Notes under the pieces: generated by a model
Databases searched by the model: none
Seen by the model: only the letters and a program-made list of their open reading frames with translations
Told to the model about the DNA's origin: nothing
Part shown: positions 45,575 through 55,227 of the stretch, piece after piece
Numbering within the stretch: the stretch's first letter is position 1
How the letters are laid out: each line of letters starts with the position of its first letter
NCBI RefSeq assembly: GCF_014643695.1
Contig: NZ_BMJY01000001.1
Location: forward strand, 372,001 to 436,000
DNA from: Microbacterium album
GTDB lineage: Bacteria; Actinomycetota; Actinomycetes; Actinomycetales; Microbacteriaceae
Reading direction: 5' to 3'
Length of the DNA stretch: 64,000 nucleotides
Made by a program: the position numbers and the translations under genes

Positions 45575-46809
45575 GGGCGGCGACGGGGATCGTCAGCGCC
45601 GTCGTGGAGGCGTGGCAGGAGCTGCGCGTCAACCGCCTGCGCGTGCTGCTGAGCCTCATCGTGGTCGCGGTCTCCGTCGCGGCGTTCACCGCCGTCGTCG
45701 CCCTCGGGCAGATACTGAATCAGGGCTATCAGGAGCAGATGGAGCGCAACTCGGGACGACCGGCGCTCGTGCAGCTCTCGGCGTTCGATCCCGCGAGCGG
45801 GAACAGCGTCGATCCGGCTGCGTTCGCCCGCGCGTTCGACGCCACCGTCGACCGCTACGGCATCGAGTGGTCGTCGCGCCGCGCGTGGCTGGAGGTGATA
45901 GCACCGGACGGGCAGTGGATGAATCTGCAGGCCGTCGACGCGGACTACGGCGTGATGCACCGCGTGCCGCTGGCCCACGGATCCTGGCTCAGCGAGAGCG
46001 ACGCGCTCCGCTTCGTGCCCGTGGTCGTGATCAACGAGTTCTGGTGGAGATCGCTGGGCTCTCCGCCGCTCGCGTCGCACCCCACGGTGGAGTTCGGTGC
46101 GGTCGCGTGGGACCCGGTCACGGGCGAGCCGACCTCCGGGCGTGCCACGCAGGCGCTGGTCGTGGGGGTGATGCCGTCCGCCGCGTTCGATCAGTCGATG
46201 CAGGGGTATGTGCTGTTCGACGACGCCCTGGAGCTGAGGGGCGAGGAGCTTGCGGCGTCCACGACCTACGAGACCTGGATCCCGCCCGAGAGCGCGGAGC
46301 CGCTCATGGCCGCGATGCAGGCGTCCGTGCAAGCGCACCTGCCGGAGGGCGTCGAGGTGTACGCGTCGCGCACGGACTTCGCCGGCATGCAGACCTACAA
46401 CCCGTACGACGCGGTCCTGCTGGTCTTCGGGGGCATCGCCGTCCTCGTGCTGCTGCTGGGCGCGTTGAGCCTGCTCAACATCACCCTGGTCACCGTGCGC
46501 TATCGCATCCGCGAGATCGGGGTCAGGCGCAGCTTCGGCGCGAGCGCCGGCCGGGTGTTCTTCTCCGTCATGCTCGAGAGCGTCGTCGCGACGGTGGTCG
46601 CCGGCGTCGTCGGGATCGTCATCGCGATCATGGTGATGCGGCTGCCGGTGGTCGCACAGGTGCTGTCGGGACTCCAGGACGTGCCGGCGTTCCCGATGTC
46701 GGCCGCTCTCGCGGGCCTGCTCATCTCCGCGGCCGTGGGAGCGCTCGCCGGGCTGGTGCCGGCCCTGGTCGCGGTGCGGGTGCGCCCGATCGACGCGATC
46801 CGCTACTGA
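45571..46809 (+). CDS. FtsX-like ABC permease (MacB-type)
   Basis: 412 residues. One N-terminal helix ([22 protein letters not shown]), a large extracytoplasmic MacB_PCD domain and three C-terminal helices with the FtsX signature ([30 protein letters not shown]). It forms the membrane part of the exporter with the two upstream genes. Substrate unknown; antimicrobial peptides, lipids or a signal peptide are typical for the class. Confidence 0.92.
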   Translation: MRAATGIVSAVVEAWQELRVNRLRVLLSLIVVAVSVAAFTAVVALGQILNQGYQEQMERNSGRPALVQLSAFDPASGNSVDPAAFARAFDATVDRYGIEWSSRRAWLEVIAPDGQWMNLQAVDADYGVMHRVPLAHGSWLSESDALRFVPVVVINEFWWRSLGSPPLASHPTVEFGAVAWDPVTGEPTSGRATQALVVGVMPSAAFDQSMQGYVLFDDALELRGEELAASTTYETWIPPESAEPLMAAMQASVQAHLPEGVEVYASRTDFAGMQTYNPYDAVLLVFGGIAVLVLLLGALSLLNITLVTVRYRIREIGVRRSFGASAGRVFFSVMLESVVATVVAGVVGIVIAIMVMRLPVVAQVLSGLQDVPAFPMSAALAGLLISAAVGALAGLVPALVAVRVRPIDAIRY

Positions 46810-46869
46810 GCCCGCGCTGCGGCTCCGGGCCGGGCCTGCGCGCTCCGCGAGCCCGCGGCGGTGGTCTGG

Positions 46870-47006
46870 TAAGCTGGATCGGCTCGTATTCCGGGCACAT
46901 CCCTCTTCGCTGGATCCCTCAGGTGGGTAGACGTACGCCTGACCGGGATGGAGGGGGACTGTACGTCCGAGCGCCGCGACAGTCGCGGCCTCGTAGAAAG
47001 GAAACC
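46870..47006 (+). promoter_or_regulatory. rpsD promoter and long 5' leader
   Basis: TAAGCT (46870-46875) is a -10 candidate, giving a leader of roughly 125 bases. It contains a potential stem (GCCGCGAC-AG-GTCGCGGC-like, about 46973-46990) and a TCAGG…CCTGA pair near 46918-46942, before the GAAAGGA ribosome-binding site. S4 often represses its own mRNA in other phyla; whether this leader does so is inference. Confidence 0.4.
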
Positions 47007-47636
47007 ATGGTCACCAAGTCCCAGGACCGCCGCAAGGTCCGCCTGTCGCGCGCGCTCGGCGTCGCGCTCACTCCGAAGGCGGCGCGCTACCTCGAGAAGC
47101 GCCCCTACGGCCCCGGCCAGCACGGCCGCACCAAGCGCAAGGCCGACAGCGACTACGCCGTCCGCCTGAAGGAGAAGCAGCGTCTTCGCGAGCAGTACGG
47201 CATCCGCGAGAAGCAGCTGCGCATCGTGTTCAACGAGGCGCGCCGCACCGAGGGCCTGACGGGTGAGAACCTGGTCGAGCTGCTCGAGATGCGTCTGGAC
47301 GCCCTCGTCGTGCGCGCGGGCTTCGCCCGCACGACCGCGCAGGCGCGCCAGTTCGTCGTCCACCGCCACATCCTCGTGGACGGCAAGATCGTCGACCGCC
47401 CGTCGTTCCGCGTGAAGCCGGGCCAGACGATCGAGGTCAAGGCCAAGAGCGAGAGCCTCGAGCCCTTCCAGGTCGCGGCCGCCGGCGGTCACGCCGAGGT
47501 CCTGCCGCCCGTCCCCGCCTACCTCGAGGTGGAGCTGGACAAGCTGCAGGCGAAGCTCGTGCGTCGCCCGAAGCGCGCCGAGGTGCCCGTCACGTGTGAC
47601 GTGCAGCTCGTCGTCGAGTACTACGCCGCGCGTTAA
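47007..47636 (+). CDS. rpsD: 30S ribosomal protein S4
   Basis: 209 residues from ATG 47007 ([15 protein letters not shown]), with AAAGGAAA upstream. S4 N-terminal zinc-less region, then the S4 RNA-binding domain ([28 protein letters not shown]). A primary 16S rRNA binder. Here it stands alone, away from the alpha operon, as is usual in Microbacteriaceae. Confidence 0.97.
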   Translation: MVTKSQDRRKVRLSRALGVALTPKAARYLEKRPYGPGQHGRTKRKADSDYAVRLKEKQRLREQYGIREKQLRIVFNEARRTEGLTGENLVELLEMRLDALVVRAGFARTTAQARQFVVHRHILVDGKIVDRPSFRVKPGQTIEVKAKSESLEPFQVAAAGGHAEVLPPVPAYLEVELDKLQAKLVRRPKRAEVPVTCDVQLVVEYYAAR

Positions 47637-47652
47637 GCGACCCGCGCGTTCG

Positions 47653-47688
47653 GACGAAGGGCATCGGGGGATCCCGGTGCCCTTCGTC
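47653..47688 (+). terminator. Terminator after rpsD
   Basis: 16-bp stem with one G-T pair (47653-47668 with 47673-47688) and a GGAT loop, 16 bases after the rpsD stop. Confidence 0.85.
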
Positions 47689-47757
47689 GTACCCGCCCCG
47701 AGGCGTCTACGATGGAACGACGCCGCGCGACGCGGCCTGGCCTCGAGGACGGGTGAC

Positions 47758-47955
47758 ATGAAGAACGTGCTGTGGTTCCTGCTCGGCATCGCCGGCGGCT
47801 TCATCGCCGCGCACTTCCTGAACAAGGACCCGCGCGGTCACGAGGTGCTGGCAGACATCGACGCCCGCATCGCCGAGTTCACGGAGCGGCTGACCGAGGC
47901 GTACCACTCCGAGGAGGCGCGCCGCGCCGGATCGGGTGGCGCTCCGGCCGCCTGA
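47758..47955 (+). CDS. Small single-span membrane protein
   Basis: 65 residues from ATG 47758. One N-terminal helix with glycine zipper-like spacing (VLWFLLGIAGGFIAAHFL), then a charged helix (HEVLADIDARIAEFTERLTEAYHSEEA). No family assigned with confidence; it sits where a DUF948-type membrane protein is often found between rpsD and alaS in relatives. Good codon use and a following terminator support a real gene. Confidence 0.65.
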   Translation: MKNVLWFLLGIAGGFIAAHFLNKDPRGHEVLADIDARIAEFTERLTEAYHSEEARRAGSGGAPAA

Positions 47956-47968
47956 TCGCCTCCGTCCC

Positions 47969-47995
47969 ACCCGCCGCCCGCCGTGGGCGGCGGGT
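47969..47995 (+). terminator. Hairpin before alaS
   Basis: Perfect 11-bp stem (47969-47979 with 47985-47995) and a 5-base loop, 13 bases after the small membrane protein. Confidence 0.7.
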
Positions 47996-48049
47996 CACGC
48001 ATGCCCCCCGCGCTCGCGCGGCCCCGACAGCCAAGGACGAATCCCCCAC

Positions 48050-50710
48050 ATGAAGACCGCCGAGATCGCGCAGCGCTACCTCGACTACTTCGAGAAGAAC
48101 GACCACACGATCGTGCCTTCGGCGTCGCTCGTGAGCGACGATCCGTCGATCCTGTTCACGATCGCCGGCATGGTGCCGTTCATCCCGTACCTGACGGGCG
48201 TCGTGCCCGCGCCGTACCCGCGCGCGGCCGACCTGCAGAAGTGCATCCGCACGAACGACATCGAGGAGGTCGGGAAGACGGCCCGCCACGGCACGTTCTT
48301 CCAGATGCTCGGCAACTGGTCGTTCGGCGACTACTTCAAGGAGGGCGCGATCAGCTATGCGTGGGAGCTGCTGACCTCTTCCGAGAGCGACGGCGGCCTC
48401 GGATTCGCGGAGCGGGACCTGTGGGTGACCGTCTACGAGGACGATGACGAGGCGGCCGCGCTGTGGCAGCGGATCGCGGGGCTGCCGGCCGAGCGCATCC
48501 AGCGCATGGGGCGCGCCGACAACTTCTGGACCACGGGCCAGCCCGGCCCGGCCGGACCCTGCTCTGAGATCTACTTCGATCGCGGGCCCGCGTACGGCGC
48601 CGACGGCGGCCCGGCGGTCGACGACAACCGCTTCCTCGAGATCTGGAACCTCGTGTTCATGCAGAACTCGATCGACAACGTGCGCTCCAAGACGGAGTTC
48701 GACATCGTCGGCGAGCTGCCGAACAAGAACATCGACACCGGCATGGGGCTGGAGCGCGTCGCGTTCCTCAAGCAGGGCGTCGAGAACATGTACGAGACCG
48801 ACCAGGTGCGACCCGTGCTGGATCGGGCGTCCGAGCTGTCGGGGCGCCGCTACGGCGCCGACCACGAGGACGACGTCCGCTTCCGGATCATCGCGGACCA
48901 CGTCCGCTCCTCGCTCATGCTGCTGTCGGACGGCGTGACGCCGTCGAACGAGGGCCGCGGCTACATCCTGCGTCGCCTCATGCGCCGCAGCGTGCGCGCC
49001 ATGCGCCTGCTGGGCGTCGAGGAGGCGACGTTCCCCGCGCTGTTCGCGGCGTCGCGCGACGCGATGAAGGAGTCGTACCCGGTCGTGGAGACCGACTGGG
49101 AGCGCCTGTCGGCCTACGCGTTCGCCGAGGAGGAGACCTTCCTGCGCACGCTGTCTGCGGGATCCACGATCCTGGACACCGCGGTCGAGAAGACCAAGGC
49201 GAGCGGGGGCGCGACGCTCGCGGGCGACGAGGCCTTCCTGCTGCACGACACCTACGGCTTCCCGATCGACCTGACCCTCGAGATCGCGCAGGAGGCCGGC
49301 CTCGGCGTGGACCGCGCGGCGTTCGACGCGCTCATGCAGGAGCAGCGTCAGCGCGCGAAGGCCGATGCCCGGTCCCGCAAGCGCGCCATCGCCGACGTGA
49401 GCGTGTACCGCGAGTTCCGCGCGCTGGGCGAGACCACGTTCACGGGATACACGGATCTCGAGACGGAGACCCGCGTGCTCGGCGTGCTCGTGGACGGGCA
49501 GGCGACCGGGCGCGCCGCCGAGGGGCAGATCGCGGAGGTCATCCTCGCCGAGACCGCGCTGTACGCGGAGTCGGGCGGCCAGGTCGCCGACCGGGGGACG
49601 ATCGTGGGCCCCGGCTACGAGCTCGAGGTGCTCGACGTGCAGCGCCCGGTCGCGGGCCTCGTCAGCCACACCGTCGAGGTCACGCGCGGCGAGGTCGGCG
49701 TGGATCAGCCGGCCACCACGATCGTCGACGCCGCGAACCGGCGCGCCGCACAGCAGGCCCACTCCGCCACGCACCTCGTGCACGCCGCGCTGCGCGACAC
49801 GCTCGGCAAGGGTGCGACGCAGGCCGGCTCGCTCAACCGCGCCGGCTACCTGCGCTTCGACTTCACGTGGGGCCAGGCGCTGAGCCCCGCCACGCGCAGC
49901 GAGATCGAGGAGATCGCCAACAACGCGGTCCGAGACAACCTCGAGGTCACCACGCGCGTCCTCTCGCTCGAGGAGGCCAAGTCCGCCGGCGCCGTCGCGC
50001 TGTTCGGCGAGAAGTACGGGGACACGGTGCGCATGGTCGACATCGGCGGTCCGTGGTCGCGCGAGCTGTGCGGCGGGACCCACGTGGCCCGCAGTGCGGA
50101 GGTCGGCCTGATCAGCCTCGTCGGCGAATCCTCGGTGGGCGCCTCGAACCGCCGCGTGGAGGCGCTGGTCGGACTCGACGCGTTCCGCGAGCTCGCCGCC
50201 GAGCGTGCCCTCGTGGCCGAGCTGACCTCCGCTCTGAAGACCCCCAAGGAGCAGCTGCCCGCTCGTATCGCGGAGCTGACGGCGAGCCTCAAGGCCGCGG
50301 AGAAGAAGATCGCCGCGTTCGAGGCGCGCGCCCTGGCGGAGCGCGTCCCCGCGCTCGCCCAGGCCGCGGAGCGGATCGGCGCGGTCAACCTCGTGGCGCA
50401 GTCGATCGGGTCGGTGGGATCGGCCGACGACCTGCGGAGCCTCGCGGCCTCGGTCCGAGAGCGCCTCGGCGCCGAGCCCGCCGTCGTCGTGCTGACCGGC
50501 GAATCGGGCGACAGGGTGCTGGCGATCGTCGCGACCAACGAGGCGGCGCGCGCCGAGGGCGCGAAGGCGGGAACGCTCGTGAAGACCGTCCTCGAACGCC
50601 TCGGCGGGCGCGGCGGCGGGCGCGACGACATGGCGCAGGGCGCCGGCACGGACGCGGCCTCCGTTCCGGCTGCGCTCGACGCCGTGCGCGCGGCGCTGCG
50701 GAGCGCATGA
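48050..50710 (+). CDS. alaS: Alanine--tRNA ligase
   Basis: 886 residues from ATG 48050 (MKTAEIAQRYLDYF). Class II catalytic core, tRNA-recognition domain, editing domain with HSATHLVHAAL and CGGTHVARS (zinc ligands), then the DHHA1 C-terminal domain. AAGGA lies 12 bases before the start. Its stop overlaps ruvX; alaS-ruvX-mltG-aro genes form one long transcription unit. Confidence 0.97.
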   Translation: MKTAEIAQRYLDYFEKNDHTIVPSASLVSDDPSILFTIAGMVPFIPYLTGVVPAPYPRAADLQKCIRTNDIEEVGKTARHGTFFQMLGNWSFGDYFKEGAISYAWELLTSSESDGGLGFAERDLWVTVYEDDDEAAALWQRIAGLPAERIQRMGRADNFWTTGQPGPAGPCSEIYFDRGPAYGADGGPAVDDNRFLEIWNLVFMQNSIDNVRSKTEFDIVGELPNKNIDTGMGLERVAFLKQGVENMYETDQVRPVLDRASELSGRRYGADHEDDVRFRIIADHVRSSLMLLSDGVTPSNEGRGYILRRLMRRSVRAMRLLGVEEATFPALFAASRDAMKESYPVVETDWERLSAYAFAEEETFLRTLSAGSTILDTAVEKTKASGGATLAGDEAFLLHDTYGFPIDLTLEIAQEAGLGVDRAAFDALMQEQRQRAKADARSRKRAIADVSVYREFRALGETTFTGYTDLETETRVLGVLVDGQATGRAAEGQIAEVILAETALYAESGGQVADRGTIVGPGYELEVLDVQRPVAGLVSHTVEVTRGEVGVDQPATTIVDAANRRAAQQAHSATHLVHAALRDTLGKGATQAGSLNRAGYLRFDFTWGQALSPATRSEIEEIANNAVRDNLEVTTRVLSLEEAKSAGAVALFGEKYGDTVRMVDIGGPWSRELCGGTHVARSAEVGLISLVGESSVGASNRRVEALVGLDAFRELAAERALVAELTSALKTPKEQLPARIAELTASLKAAEKKIAAFEARALAERVPALAQAAERIGAVNLVAQSIGSVGSADDLRSLAASVRERLGAEPAVVVLTGESGDRVLAIVATNEAARAEGAKAGTLVKTVLERLGGRGGGRDDMAQGAGTDAASVPAALDAVRAALRSA

Positions 50711-51174
50711 CGGGCTTCCGACGCGGCGTCCGCCTCGGGATCGACGTCGGACGGGCGCGGGTGGGGGTCGCGCGCTGCGACCCCGACGGGATGCTCGCGG
50801 TGCCCGTCGAGACCGTCCCTCGCGACGAGCGATCCGTCGCGCGTATCCTCGAGCTCGTGGCTGAGCACGAGCCGATGGAGATCGTGGTGGGCCTTCCCCT
50901 GAACATGCGCGGGGAGGACACGCCTTCGACGGCAGACGCGCGCGTGTTCGCCGCCGAGCTGGCGGCCACCGGCGCGGCGCCCGTGCGGCTCGTCGACGAG
51001 CGCCTCAGCACGGTCAGCGCGCACACCGCCCTGCGGCAGTCCGGGCGCTCTCAGAAGCGTTCTCGTAGCATTGTCGATCAGGTCGCCGCGGTCGTGCTCC
51101 TCCAGCACGCCGTCGAGAGCGAGAAGCACACCGGGGTGGCCGCCGGTACCCCCGTCGGCGTCCCCGAGGAGTGA
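50707..51174 (+). CDS. ruvX: Holliday junction resolvase RuvX (YqgF)
   Basis: 155 residues, ATG overlapping the alaS stop (ATGA). RNase H-like fold with GIDVGRARVGVA, VVGLPLNMRGED and VDERLSTVSA, the usual YqgF active-site segments, and D in SIVDQVAA. Implicated in 16S rRNA processing and recombination. Confidence 0.95.
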   Translation: MTGFRRGVRLGIDVGRARVGVARCDPDGMLAVPVETVPRDERSVARILELVAEHEPMEIVVGLPLNMRGEDTPSTADARVFAAELAATGAAPVRLVDERLSTVSAHTALRQSGRSQKRSRSIVDQVAAVVLLQHAVESEKHTGVAAGTPVGVPEE

Positions 51175-52547
51175 GCACGCTCATGACCGACCCCTCCCAT
51201 CACGAGAACCCGCCGCTCACGCGCCGCGAGGCGCGCCGCGCGGCCCGCGCCGCCGACGAGCCGGCCCTTCCCGGATCGGCGGCTCGCGACATCGTGGGGG
51301 ACCCGGGCGCGGCGGAGGCGGCGCCGGGGGAGACGGATCGGCCCGCGACGCTGTCCGAGGCGGCCGAGCGCTCGGGTTCCGCGGGAGAGGCGGGGCCGGA
51401 GCCCGCGTCGTCGTCCCTCGAGGACCTTTTCGTGCCCGAGGAGCCCCCGGCCGACGGCAAGCGCCGCCGCGGCCGCGGCTGCCTCGTGGCGCTGCTGGTC
51501 CTCGTCGTCATCGCGGGCGGCATGACGGTGGCCGGCTACTGGGCCGTGAACACCTATGGCGAGCGCGTCGCGGCGTTCTTCGGCTGGGACGGGCCCGACG
51601 ACTACGAGGAGGGCGAGGCGACCGGCGAGGCGATCATCACGATCCAGGAGGGCGATAGCGGGGAGTCGATCTCGCGCACGCTCTACGAGGCGGGCGTGAC
51701 GCTGAAGCCGCGATCGTTCTACTCCCACCTGCTCTCCCGCGACGCCATCCCGATCTTCCACCCGGGCGTCTACCGGCTGCAGCAGCGCATGACGTCGGAA
51801 GCGGCGCTGGCGGCGCTGGAGGATCCCGCGAACAAGCTCTCGAACGCGGTCGCGTTGCAGGAGGGCCTCACGGTCGACGCCACCCTGGAGGCGGCCGCGA
51901 CCGGTCTGGAGATGCCGCTCGAGGAGCTCGAGGCCGCCGCGGCCGATCCGGCCCGGTACGGGGTGCAGGCCGACAGCCTCGAGGGCTGGCTCTTCCCGGC
52001 GTACTACACGTTCGACCCGGGAGTGACGGCGGAGGACGTCGTGCGGACCATGGTCGAGCGCATGCGCCAGGCGCTGGCGGAGGCCGGCGTGCCCGCGGGC
52101 GAGGAGCAGCGCATCCTGACGATCGCGTCGATCGTGCAGCGTGAGGGCGTCTCGGCCGAGGACTTCCGCATGGTGTCGCGCGTGATCTACAACCGCCTCG
52201 ACCCGGAGATCTCGGACACGGGCGGTCTGCTGCAGATGGACTCGACGGCGCAGTACGGGTACCGGGAGGAGCACGGCTCCGTGTTCAGCTCGGCGGAGCA
52301 GCTGTCGGATCCGAACCCCTGGAACACGTACGTGCATCCGGGCCTTCCCGTGGGGCCGATCGCGAATCCCGGCGACGACGCCATCGTCGCCGCGCTCCAG
52401 CCGGCGGACGGTCCGTGGCAGTACTTCGTGACCGTGAACCTCGAGACCGGCGAGACCGTGTTCAGCGAGACGTACGCCGAGCAGGAGCGGGCGGAGGTCC
52501 GGCTGCGGGAGTGGTGCGCCGCGAACCCGGACTACTCGGCCTGCTGA
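51171..52547 (+). CDS. mltG: Endolytic peptidoglycan transglycosylase MltG
   Basis: 458 residues, GTG start overlapping ruvX by 4 bases. A cytoplasmic, acidic and Ala-rich N-terminus (about 1-100), one membrane helix (about 104-126), then the YceG domain. The catalytic glutamate is E325 in IASIVQREG, with the downstream VIYNRL and LQMDSTAQYG motifs. It cleaves nascent glycan strands outside the membrane. Confidence 0.93.
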   Translation: MSTLMTDPSHHENPPLTRREARRAARAADEPALPGSAARDIVGDPGAAEAAPGETDRPATLSEAAERSGSAGEAGPEPASSSLEDLFVPEEPPADGKRRRGRGCLVALLVLVVIAGGMTVAGYWAVNTYGERVAAFFGWDGPDDYEEGEATGEAIITIQEGDSGESISRTLYEAGVTLKPRSFYSHLLSRDAIPIFHPGVYRLQQRMTSEAALAALEDPANKLSNAVALQEGLTVDATLEAAATGLEMPLEELEAAAADPARYGVQADSLEGWLFPAYYTFDPGVTAEDVVRTMVERMRQALAEAGVPAGEEQRILTIASIVQREGVSAEDFRMVSRVIYNRLDPEISDTGGLLQMDSTAQYGYREEHGSVFSSAEQLSDPNPWNTYVHPGLPVGPIANPGDDAIVAALQPADGPWQYFVTVNLETGETVFSETYAEQERAEVRLREWCAANPDYSAC

Positions 52548-52548
52548 C

Positions 52549-53409
52549 ATGATGCGCGCGACCCGTCTGGCCGTGTGGGGCGATCCGATCGCCCACAGCC
52601 GCTCTCCGCAGCTCCATGGCGCCGCGTACGGCGTGCTGGGCCTGCCGTGGTCCTTCGTGCGCGAGCGCGTCGGCGGCGGGGCCTTCGAGGAGACGTTCGC
52701 CGCTCTGGACGACTCCTGGCGCGGGCTCGCCGTGACCATGCCGCTGAAAGAGCACGCGTTCCGCGCGACCGCGTGGCGCGACCGGCGCGCCGAGCTGACG
52801 GGCGCCGTCAACACCGTGCTCCTGCCCGCGGCCGACGTGGCGCGCCCGGCGGGCGCGCCCGCGCACGCGCCGATCGGCTTCAACACGGACGTCGGGGGGA
52901 TCGTGGCCGCGCTGGCCGACGAGGGCATCGACCGGCTCGCGCGCGTGCGCATCGTGGGCGCCGGGGCGACGTCGGCCTCCGCGCTGGTGGCGGCGGCCGA
53001 GCTCGGCGCCTCTTCCGCGGGGATCGTGGCGCGCCGCCCCGAGCGTGTGACGCCCCTCGCAGGCCTGGGAGCGCGGCTCGGCATGGCGGTCGACGCCGAG
53101 CCGTTCGGCGGACCCCACGATGCGGTCGATCTCACGGTGTGCGCGTTGCCGGGCGGTACCGAGCTCCCCGAGGCGCACGCAGAGGCGCTCGCAGCCGCCG
53201 GCGGCCCCCTCTTCGACGTCGCGTACGCGCCCTGGCCCTCGCACCTGGCCGGGCGGTGGCACGCCGGACCCGCGATCCCGGGTTCCGGGATGCTGCTGCA
53301 CCAGGCCGTCCTGCAGGTGCGTGTGTTCGCCACCGGCGCTCCCGACGTACCGCTGGACGGCGAGGATGCGGTGCGTGCCGCGATGCGCGCGGCGCTCGTG
53401 GGAGACTAG
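52549..53409 (+). CDS. aroE: Shikimate dehydrogenase
   Basis: 286 residues. Substrate-binding N-domain with [16 protein letters not shown] and the catalytic Lys in [15 protein letters not shown] and NTDVGG, then an NADP-type Rossmann domain ([12 protein letters not shown]). It reduces 3-dehydroshikimate. Two adjacent ATGs start the gene right after the mltG stop. Confidence 0.94.
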   Translation: MMRATRLAVWGDPIAHSRSPQLHGAAYGVLGLPWSFVRERVGGGAFEETFAALDDSWRGLAVTMPLKEHAFRATAWRDRRAELTGAVNTVLLPAADVARPAGAPAHAPIGFNTDVGGIVAALADEGIDRLARVRIVGAGATSASALVAAAELGASSAGIVARRPERVTPLAGLGARLGMAVDAEPFGGPHDAVDLTVCALPGGTELPEAHAEALAAAGGPLFDVAYAPWPSHLAGRWHAGPAIPGSGMLLHQAVLQVRVFATGAPDVPLDGEDAVRAAMRAALVGD

Positions 53410-53414
53410 GACGC

Positions 53415-54638
53415 ATGCTCCGCGTGCTCACGGCCGGCGAATCGCACGGCCCCGAACTCATCGCCGTCATGGAGGGTCTCCCGGCCGGCGTGCCGCTGCT
53501 CGCCTCCGACATCCAGGCAGACCTGGCCCGCCGCAAGCTCGGCTACGGCCGCGGGTCGCGGATGAAGTTCGAGGCGGACGAGCTGACGATCTCCGGCGGC
53601 GTGCGGCACGGCCTCACGCTCGGCAGCCCGATCGCGCTGAGGATCGGCAACACCGAGTGGCCCAAGTGGACCGAGGTCATGAGCGCCGAGCCCGTCGAGC
53701 TCACCGAGAAGTCGCGCGGACGCGGCGCGCCGCTGACCCGTCCGCGCCCCGGTCACGCCGACCTGGTCGGCATGCAGAAGTACGGCTTCGACGAGGCCCG
53801 GCCGGTCCTGGAGCGCGCCAGCGCCCGCGAGACGGCCGCGCGCGTCGCGCTTGGAGCCGTGGCGCGGGCGTTCCTGTCCCAGCTGGGCATCGAGCTCGTC
53901 AGCCACACGCTCTCGATCGGGACCGTGCGCGTCCCGGACGGGACGCGCCTGCCCGCTCCCGGCGACGTCGCCGCCCTCGACGCGGACCCGCTGCGCTGCT
54001 TCGACCCCGACACGTCGGCGCGCATGGTGGCCGAGGTGGACGCCGCCCGCAAGGACGGCGACACGCTCGGCGGCGTCGTGGAGGTGCTGGCATACGGGCT
54101 TCCGCCCGGGCTCGGCTCCCACGTGCACTGGGATCGCCGCCTCGACGGCAAGCTCGCGCAGGCGCTCATGAGCATCCAGGCCATCAAGGGCGTCGAGGTC
54201 GGCGACGGCTTCGCGACCGCGACGCGCCGGGGATCCCAGGCCCACGACGAACTGGTCGGCACCGAGCGCGGCATCGCGCGCACGACCGATCGCGCCGGGG
54301 GGACCGAGGGCGGCATGTCGACCGGGACCGTGCTACGCGTGCGCGCGGGCATGAAGCCGATCGCCACGGTGCCGCGTGCGCTGCGCACCGTCGACGTCGC
54401 GACGGGTGAGCCCGCCTCGGCGCACCACCAGCGCTCCGACGTGTGCGCCGTGCCCGCCGCGGGAGTCGTCGCGGAGGCGATGGTCGCGATCACGCTCGCG
54501 GACGTCGTGCTCGAGAAGTTCGGCGGCGACTCCGTGTCGGAGACCCGCCGGAACGTGGCGGGATACCTCGAGGGGATCGCCGACACGCTCCGCACCGCCG
54601 CGGACGCCGCCGACATCGCGCATGACCTCGCGCTCTGA
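53415..54638 (+). CDS. aroC: Chorismate synthase
   Basis: 407 residues from ATG 53415 ([15 protein letters not shown]). The family signatures [22 protein letters not shown] and the FMN-binding [13 protein letters not shown] are all present. It forms chorismate from EPSP in the last common step of the shikimate pathway. The end overlaps aroK by 17 bases. Confidence 0.96.
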   Translation: MLRVLTAGESHGPELIAVMEGLPAGVPLLASDIQADLARRKLGYGRGSRMKFEADELTISGGVRHGLTLGSPIALRIGNTEWPKWTEVMSAEPVELTEKSRGRGAPLTRPRPGHADLVGMQKYGFDEARPVLERASARETAARVALGAVARAFLSQLGIELVSHTLSIGTVRVPDGTRLPAPGDVAALDADPLRCFDPDTSARMVAEVDAARKDGDTLGGVVEVLAYGLPPGLGSHVHWDRRLDGKLAQALMSIQAIKGVEVGDGFATATRRGSQAHDELVGTERGIARTTDRAGGTEGGMSTGTVLRVRAGMKPIATVPRALRTVDVATGEPASAHHQRSDVCAVPAAGVVAEAMVAITLADVVLEKFGGDSVSETRRNVAGYLEGIADTLRTAADAADIAHDLAL

Positions 54639-55227
54639 CACCGGTTCCTCGCCTGCAGCGCCCGGCACCGTGTTCCCCGACGGCCGCGCGCTCGTGCTCG
54701 TCGGCCCCATGGGGGCGGGCAAGTCGAGCATCGGACGACGCCTGGCTCGCCAGCTCGGCGCCTCGTTCACGGATACCGACGCGCGGATCGCGAAGGCGCA
54801 TGGACCCATCCCCGAGATCTTCGCGCAGCACGGGGAGGCCGGGTTCCGCGAGCTGGAGCTGGCGGCCGTCGCCGAGGCGGTCGCGCAGGGAGGCGTCGTG
54901 GCCGTCGGGGGCGGCGCGGTCGTGGACCCGCGCACGCGTGAGGTCATCAGCGGCCATCGCGTCGTGCTGTTGACGGTCGACGAGCACGTGGTGGCGGGTC
55001 GCATCGGCAACCAGAAGCGGCCGCTGCTGTCGGGCGAGGAGGATCCCATGGCGGCGTGGCTGCGGATCCGGGACCAGCGCGCACCGATCTACGCTGAGGT
55101 GGCCGAGGTGACGTTCGACACGTCGCGCGGCCCGCTTCAGGACGTGGTGCAGACGATCGCCGCGTGGGCCCGTGCCCAGGCGGCCGAGACACGCGCGGCG
55201 ACGCCGCGGGAGGAGAGCGAGCGATGA
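54622..55227 (+). CDS. aroK: Shikimate kinase
   Basis: 201 residues from ATG 54622 inside aroC. Walker [10 protein letters not shown], the DTDARI motif, GFRELE and VAVGGGAVV (substrate binding), and an R-rich lid (KRPLL). Longer than E. coli AroK (about 173) owing to extra residues at both ends. ATGA overlap with aroB. Confidence 0.95.
   Translation: MTSRSDTGSSPAAPGTVFPDGRALVLVGPMGAGKSSIGRRLARQLGASFTDTDARIAKAHGPIPEIFAQHGEAGFRELELAAVAEAVAQGGVVAVGGGAVVDPRTREVISGHRVVLLTVDEHVVAGRIGNQKRPLLSGEEDPMAAWLRIRDQRAPIYAEVAEVTFDTSRGPLQDVVQTIAAWARAQAAETRAATPREESER

Noticed and set aside
47879..50083. Long minus-strand frame (734 codons) antisense to alaS
   Set aside because: Shadow of alaS codon bias; no domain, no ribosome-binding site, and alaS is certain.
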